Below, piece after piece: positions 51,748 through 57,311 of a DNA stretch of 57,311 nucleotides. The notes under the pieces were generated by a model. That model was given only the letters and a program-made list of their open reading frames with translations. It had not been told where the DNA came from and did not search any database. Source of the DNA: Oceanicaulis sp. BBD 1991-10 (GTDB lineage Bacteria; Pseudomonadota; Alphaproteobacteria; Caulobacterales; Maricaulaceae); NCBI GenBank assembly GCA_001657295.1, contig LYSW01000011.1:1-57311 (forward strand), written 5' to 3'. The position numbers and the translations under genes were made by a program. Positions within the stretch are counted from its first letter, which is position 1, and every line of letters begins with the position of its first letter.

Positions 51748-52872
51748 TCAGGCTCCGCCCGCGCTGGAGACCGGCCCGGACGCCGCTCCGCCGCGGCCGC
51801 TTTCAACACCTTGCGGGAGTTGGACCACGCCGCCGTCGCGGACCCGGTGCACGCCTTCGGCGACGACGACTTCACCGGGCTCAAGGCCGGCGATGACCTC
51901 GACGACGCCGTTTTTGCGCTGACCCAGCTGCACGTCCCGGCGCACCGCGCGGGCGCCGCGTTCGCTTTCTTCGACGACGAAGACGAAGGTGTCGTCCTGG
52001 AAGCGCACGATGGCGGAGCCGGGAACGGCGGTCTGGTCACGCTCGGCGCGGCGCATCTCCACCGTCATCAGCATGCCCGGCCGAATCCGGCCGTCGGCGT
52101 TGTCGATGATCGCCCGAACGGTCACGGCCCGGGTCGCTGGATCGATCCGCGTGTCGACCTGGTCGACCACGCCGTCAAAGACGTCGTCCGGAAACGCCGC
52201 GCTGACGGCGGACACGGATAGGCCCGGCTCGATCACCGCCAGGAAGCGCTCCGGCACAGTGAAATCGAGCTTGATGACGCTGGCGTCGTCGAGCTGCGCG
52301 ATCACGTCGCCGGGGCGCACCAGCTCGCCGACGCTGACATTGCGCAGGCCGACGACGCCGGAAAACGGCGCGCGAATGATCCGGTCGGCGACGCGGGCCT
52401 CGATCGCATTGACCCGGGCCCGGGCGCGCTCATTGGCGGCGACCGCTTCGTCCAGGCGCGAGCGCGGGGCGACGCCGCGCTCGGTCAGGTCGCGGATGCG
52501 CTCCACGTCACGGGCCGTCTCCCGCAATGTGGCGCGCGCTTCAGACAGGCCCGCCGCCTCCTCGGCGTCGGCGAGCTCGACAAGAATCTGGCCGGCTTCG
52601 ACCTGATCGCCGGAATCAAATTCCAGCCGGGCGATGACATCGGAGACCTTGGCGGTGATCGTCACGGATTCATTCGCCCGCGCCGTTCCCAGCGCTTCGA
52701 CAATGTCGGCGAAGCCGGTCACATCCACCGTATGGACGGCCACAGGGGTGGCCCGGCCGCCCCAGCCGCCGCCCTGCTCGTCGCCGCCATCGCTGGCGGC
52801 GCGCACCAGAATGGCGACGGCCATGGCGGCGAACGCCAGGGCCACGAAGATGAGAAACGCATAACGGCGCAT
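51748..52872 (-). CDS. RND efflux periplasmic adaptor protein
   Basis: Membrane-fusion protein of 374 residues. One N-terminal anchor (about 5-25, AFLIFVALAFAAMAVAILV) is followed by the lipoyl half (ITAKVSDVIARLEFDSGDQV), a coiled-coil hairpin near residues 110-155, the second lipoyl half (APFSGVVGLRNVSVGELVRP) and the beta-barrel domain with VDQVDTRIDPATRAVTVRA. The last part carries the membrane-proximal AIVRFQDDTFVFVVEESERG. Almost no spacer before the pump gene, so the two are translationally coupled. Confidence 0.93.
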   Translation of the reverse strand: MRRYAFLIFVALAFAAMAVAILVRAASDGGDEQGGGWGGRATPVAVHTVDVTGFADIVEALGTARANESVTITAKVSDVIARLEFDSGDQVEAGQILVELADAEEAAGLSEARATLRETARDVERIRDLTERGVAPRSRLDEAVAANERARARVNAIEARVADRIIRAPFSGVVGLRNVSVGELVRPGDVIAQLDDASVIKLDFTVPERFLAVIEPGLSVSAVSAAFPDDVFDGVVDQVDTRIDPATRAVTVRAIIDNADGRIRPGMLMTVEMRRAERDQTAVPGSAIVRFQDDTFVFVVEESERGARAVRRDVQLGQRKNGVVEVIAGLEPGEVVVAEGVHRVRDGGVVQLPQGVESGRGGAASGPVSSAGGA

Positions 52873-52948
52873 GGGCGGACTCCGAACTCGTTGAGCCGGG
52901 ATATGCGACGAATTGCCCCAAAAGCAAAGCCACGCTCGCGTGAAGTGT

Positions 52949-53779
52949 TCAAAACCGGGTCCAGATCGACGCCATGACGGCGGTTTCCCGGCTCATTTCA
53001 TCCTGCGCCAGCGTTGTCAGGGCGGAGAGCTGGAGGGCGTGTCGATCCCCGAGCGGCGCCAGCAAGGACGCCTGAAGCCGATGCCCGGAATAGGCCGGCT
53101 GACCCGGTGCAGCCGCCAGCGCCCAGACCGAATAGCTTTGCAGCATCAGATCCGCGCCCCGGACGAAGCCGCAGCCGGCGGTCGCATCGAGCCGGAGCTC
53201 GTTCGCCGCCTCTCCGCCGCGCGCCCTTAAGCCGAGGCCGAATTCAACAAAGGCGCGGTCGCTGACTGATCGGCCGACCTGCAGGCGTGTGTCGACATCG
53301 CCGCCCCCGACGCCGAAGCCTTCATTGATCCAATTCTCGCCGGAGCCCGGAATGCCGGCCGTCACCTGGAGCGAGCTCGTCCACCGGCCGATGTCGAACA
53401 GCCCCAGCCGCGCCCCGAGCTCCAGACCGCCAAATCCGGTCCGCACCCCAGCCGAGCGAACCGGTTCCCGGCTCAGATCGTCCGAAGACGCCTGCAGGCC
53501 GGTGAGGTCCCGCATCTCTTGATAAGCGCCGCGCCCCAGCATCGTGATGCGATCGGTCAGACCGAACTCAAAATAGAGAAAGGCTTCGCGCTTGAACCGG
53601 TTCGGCGGGCCGGTGTCGACGGTCGCTTCAAGCCAGTGGAGCCCAAGGCCCGTGATGAAGAGCCCTTCATATTGCCGTTTCGTCCAGGCGCCCGCATAGG
53701 CCGGGCTGGCCGTCGCTCCCAGAGTGACGGCCAGCGCCGCTACGGCGACGCGTGTCATCCATGGCGCCCGCAATCCCAT
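52949..53779 (-). CDS. Exported outer-membrane beta-barrel protein
   Basis: 276 residues. The signal peptide (MGLRAPWMTRVAVAALAVTL onward) is cleaved near residue 29 (AYAGA). The mature chain alternates short strands and turns (AFLYFEFGLTDRITMLGRGA, VRTGFGGLELGARLGLFD, AFVEFGLGLRARG) and ends in the aromatic IWTRF, as outer-membrane barrels do. It is too short for a TolC-type channel and lacks coiled coils, so it does not supply the missing outer-membrane partner of the efflux pumps. No family recognised. A 13-bp inverted repeat lies 33-71 bases upstream. Confidence 0.72.
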   Translation of the reverse strand: MGLRAPWMTRVAVAALAVTLGATASPAYAGAWTKRQYEGLFITGLGLHWLEATVDTGPPNRFKREAFLYFEFGLTDRITMLGRGAYQEMRDLTGLQASSDDLSREPVRSAGVRTGFGGLELGARLGLFDIGRWTSSLQVTAGIPGSGENWINEGFGVGGGDVDTRLQVGRSVSDRAFVEFGLGLRARGGEAANELRLDATAGCGFVRGADLMLQSYSVWALAAAPGQPAYSGHRLQASLLAPLGDRHALQLSALTTLAQDEMSRETAVMASIWTRF

Positions 53780-53811
53780 CCTTTCGCCCCTTTCGGAGGC
53801 GAGGATAGGAC

Positions 53812-53850
53812 CGCTTTACGCGAATAGATGCAAGAAGTTCGCGTAAAGCG
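53812..53850. promoter_or_regulatory. 13-bp perfect inverted repeat between the aldolase and the barrel gene
   Basis: CGCTTTACGCGAA (53812-53824) and TTCGCGTAAAGCG (53838-53850) are exact complements around a 13-base spacer. It lies 5 bases after the aldolase stop codon and 33 bases before the barrel-protein start, on a shared strand. No T tract follows, so an operator or a processing hairpin is more likely than an intrinsic terminator. Confidence 0.6.
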
Positions 53851-53855
53851 CGACT

Positions 53856-54626
53856 TTATGCGTCAAAGCCAGGGCTTTCGCGACGAACGCGATCGAGCAT
53901 GGCCGCCCAGGCGATTTCGAGGAAAAGCTCGTTGGTGACGCCTTCTTCGCCTTGCTTGAACACCCGTTCCTGCATGGCGCCGTCCCATTCGATCAGCTCC
54001 GCGCCGGCGCCTTGCGCCCGGGTTTGCACGGCGCAGGCGCGCTCTAAGAGATACATGCGCAGATAACAGCTGAACGGATGGTCGCCGGTGGTGAGCGTGC
54101 CGTGATTGCGCAGGATCATCAGATTGTTTTCGCCCAGGTCCGCCACCAGGCGTTCCTTCTCGCTGTGATCGATCGCGATGCCCTCATAGTCGTGATACAC
54201 CACGTCCTTCATCACATTCATGGCGAGCTGGGAGATCGGCAGCAGGCCGCGCTTTTGCGCCGCGACGGCCACGCCGGCGTCGGTGTGCAGATGCATAACG
54301 ACCTTTACGTCCGGCCGCGCTTCGTGGATCGCCGAGTGAATGGTGTAGCCGGCCGGATTTATCCCATAGCGAGAGGGCGGAAGGACATTGCCCTCAATAT
54401 CCACCTTGACCATGTTGGAGGCGGTCACGTCTTCAAATAGAAGGCCGAACGGGTTGATCAGGAAGTGCTCGTCCGGACCGGGCACGCGCATGGAGATGTG
54501 CGTGAAGAAAAGATCGTCCCAGCGATGCATGCGCACCAGACGGTAGAGGGCGGCCAGATCGCAGCGCGCCTTCCATTCGTCTTCCGAAACCTGATCCTTC
54601 ACCGAAATATTTGCAGCGTCGTCCAT
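53856..54626 (-). CDS. Class II aldolase/adducin family protein
   Basis: 256 residues. The metal-binding histidines are in VKVVMHLHTDAG (H112 and H114) and in LRNHGTLTTG (H175); the loop HEARPDVKVV with Glu102 is also kept, and the phosphate/substrate region starts at the FTHISMRVPG segment. Members include fuculose-phosphate aldolase, ribulose-phosphate epimerase and adducin-like proteins; the exact reaction cannot be told. The full C-terminal cap helix (EIAWAAMLDRVRRESPGFDA) is present. Neighbouring genes give no pathway. Confidence 0.85.
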   Translation of the reverse strand: MDDAANISVKDQVSEDEWKARCDLAALYRLVRMHRWDDLFFTHISMRVPGPDEHFLINPFGLLFEDVTASNMVKVDIEGNVLPPSRYGINPAGYTIHSAIHEARPDVKVVMHLHTDAGVAVAAQKRGLLPISQLAMNVMKDVVYHDYEGIAIDHSEKERLVADLGENNLMILRNHGTLTTGDHPFSCYLRMYLLERACAVQTRAQGAGAELIEWDGAMQERVFKQGEEGVTNELFLEIAWAAMLDRVRRESPGFDA

Positions 54627-54699
54627 GGCGGCCTCCCTGGCGCGGCCGTGCCGCGCGCATTATGTCTCGGCGTTAAAATCGCTCCGCAGGGCGTGTGCG

Positions 54700-55986
<1,287 letters not shown>

Positions 55987-56095
55987 TGGGTCACCTTCCG
56001 GCCGCTGGCGGCGTCGCTAAGCCTTTAATAACCATAGCAGGTGAAGCTTATGACGCTCTAGAGGGCTCGATCCTGTTTTCCTGGGGACATCGCGC

Positions 56096-57151
56096 ATGGC
56101 CGGGGGCCGATCGCAAACTCGCGCGCCGTCACGGTCTGATCCGATAAGGGCCGGCCGCAAGGCGTTGGATGTCGCGCAGCTGTGCACGCTGCGCCCCCTG
56201 CCCCAGGCTGTCATCGACGAGTTCGACAAACCGCTGATCGACCTGCTTCAGGACGCCGAAAGCGCCATCCGCGCCAAAGTCGCATTGCGCCTCGCCGCCT
56301 GCTCATGGGCCCCGCGCGAAGCCGTGCGCATGCTGGCGTTCGAACCGCTCGACATCTCCGAACCCATCATCGCCCGCTCGCCCGTCATCGGTGATGACGA
56401 CCTGCTCGAGCTGGCCGGCACCGACTCGGACCGGCGAATGCTGATTGCACGACGACCCAGCGTGTCCGAAGCGGTCAGCGCGGCGCTCGCCCGGCATCGT
56501 GAACCCCGCTGCCTGATGGCGCTGGCGCGCAATGACAACGCCGCGCTGCCCGATCGGAGCGCGGCGGATTTCGCCGCGGTGGCGCGCAGCGAGGCCGAGC
56601 TTCAGGAGGCGCTGGCGGCGCGCACGGATATGGGCCTGGGCCTTGCCCGCGCGATCTACGCGCTGGCCGGCGATGTGGTGAAGCTCACCTTGACCCGGGC
56701 CTATCCCGAACTTGATCCCGCGCGCATCGACGCCGCCGTTGACGACGCAGAGGCTAAGACGCCCGATGGCGATCAAGCTGCGGCGGCGTTGGCCGACCGG
56801 CTGCAGCAGATCGGCGCATTGACCAAGACCGATGTCCTGCGCGCGGCGCGCAACGGCCGATCCGACATCGCCGATCACGCCGTGGCGCGATTGACGGGCT
56901 TGCCGGCGTCGGACTGGCGGCGCGCCCTGAGCCGATCACCGCTGCGCGTGAGCCTGCTCGCCGGTCGGGCCATGGCGATGACCAGCGAGGAGGCTGGCGG
57001 ATTTTACCTGGCGCTGGTCGACAGCGGCCGCGCCCATGCGATCGGCCCTGACGGCCTCGCGCAAGCCACATCAGACATCTATTCGGGTTTCTCACGGGAT
57101 GACGCCCGCAAGGCCTTGCACCGGCTGGGCGCAGACGGTTCCATCGGCTAA
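56096..57151 (+). CDS. DUF2336 domain protein, alphaproteobacterial
   Basis: 351 residues without signal peptide or membrane segment. Repeating helical pairs such as LAACSWAPREAVRMLAFEPL, SEPIIARSPVIGDDDLLELA and VSEAVSAALARHREPRCLMA form the HEAT-like DUF2336 solenoid, a family typical of alphaproteobacteria. Cellular role not known from sequence. It lies 38 bases upstream of the NAD kinase gene on the same strand, a pairing that may be operonic. Confidence 0.85.
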   Translation: MAGGRSQTRAPSRSDPIRAGRKALDVAQLCTLRPLPQAVIDEFDKPLIDLLQDAESAIRAKVALRLAACSWAPREAVRMLAFEPLDISEPIIARSPVIGDDDLLELAGTDSDRRMLIARRPSVSEAVSAALARHREPRCLMALARNDNAALPDRSAADFAAVARSEAELQEALAARTDMGLGLARAIYALAGDVVKLTLTRAYPELDPARIDAAVDDAEAKTPDGDQAAAALADRLQQIGALTKTDVLRAARNGRSDIADHAVARLTGLPASDWRRALSRSPLRVSLLAGRAMAMTSEEAGGFYLALVDSGRAHAIGPDGLAQATSDIYSGFSRDDARKALHRLGADGSIG

Positions 57152-57189
57152 GAGCTATGAACCGGCCCTGGGACGTCGACTGAGCAATC

Positions 57190-57311
57190 ATGAAAATCAC
57201 TTTTCTCGCTGCTGATCGCGCCGATGCGCAAGCCGCCCGCGAACAGATGATCGCGCGCTACGGCGACACGCCGCTTTCAAGCAGCGAGGTCGTCGTCGCG
57301 CTCGGAGGCGA
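57190..57311 (+). CDS. nadK: NAD kinase, 5' end only
   Basis: First 40 codons, cut by the window edge. The translation MKITFLAADRADAQAAREQM and then SSSEVVVALGG leads into the GGDG motif of ATP-dependent NAD kinases, which make NADP. No Shine-Dalgarno is obvious. Preceded by a DUF2336 gene. Confidence 0.85.
   Translation, partial: MKITFLAADRADAQAAREQMIARYGDTPLSSSEVVVALGG

Noticed and set aside
49681-52221. An 846-residue plus-strand ORF opposite the RND operon
   Set aside because: Spans two certain minus-strand genes and has shadow-type composition rich in His, Asp and Arg.

Overview
The window is GC-rich chromosomal DNA from an alphaproteobacterium. The gene set (a DUF2336 protein next to NAD kinase, a TonB-dependent receptor of about 1000 residues, RND and MacB-like efflux, a secE-nusG-rplKAJL-rpoBC block) fits a free-living, probably aquatic member of the Caulobacterales/Maricaulales/Hyphomonadales group. 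This placement is inferred from gene content and style only. No plasmid, phage, transposase or CRISPR signature was seen.

Positions 1-18.5 kb carry the translation/transcription locus, read on the minus strand: tRNA-Gly, an FAD oxidoreductase, tuf with its terminator, a TonB-dependent receptor with its terminator, tRNA-Trp, secE, nusG, rplK, rplA, rplJ, rplL, rpoB and rpoC (3' end cut by the window edge). The rplA-rplJ, rplL-rpoB and rpoB-rpoC spacers hold GC-rich hairpins. Positions 18.5-22 kb look like a small metal-response cluster: an ArsR-type regulator and a duplicated His-rich protein on the minus strand, and on the plus strand an exported protein joining a DUF305 domain to a beta-propeller. 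A 22-base near-palindrome lies in the divergent spacer. tRNA-Tyr and rlmB follow.

Positions 23-36 kb are mixed housekeeping and accessory genes: a DUF2807 beta-solenoid protein, an AidB-like acyl-CoA dehydrogenase, an ABC-2 exporter pair, an M20 amidohydrolase/RidA/DUF819 operon, metG, an ATP-grasp protein and a frameshifted APC permease. tRNA-Thr at 36.2 kb is followed directly by a repeat that also sits directly behind tRNA-Tyr, plus two further tandem copies. From 37 to 43.6 kb there is a tiny membrane-protein ORF, a PepSY-type membrane protein, a large VPS10-like propeller protein, an APH-family kinase, a decayed copy of the propeller gene's tail, and a low-GC gene for a two-TM, beta-rich protein that may be an orphan Cap15/S_2TMbeta-type effector.

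Positions 43.6-53.8 kb hold two export systems (HlyD adaptor/FtsX permease/ABC ATPase, and RND pump/adaptor) on either side of a lipoprotein-like cytochrome c, and an outer-membrane barrel protein. The end of the window has a class II aldolase, an EgtB-like protein, a DUF2336 protein and the first 40 codons of NAD kinase.
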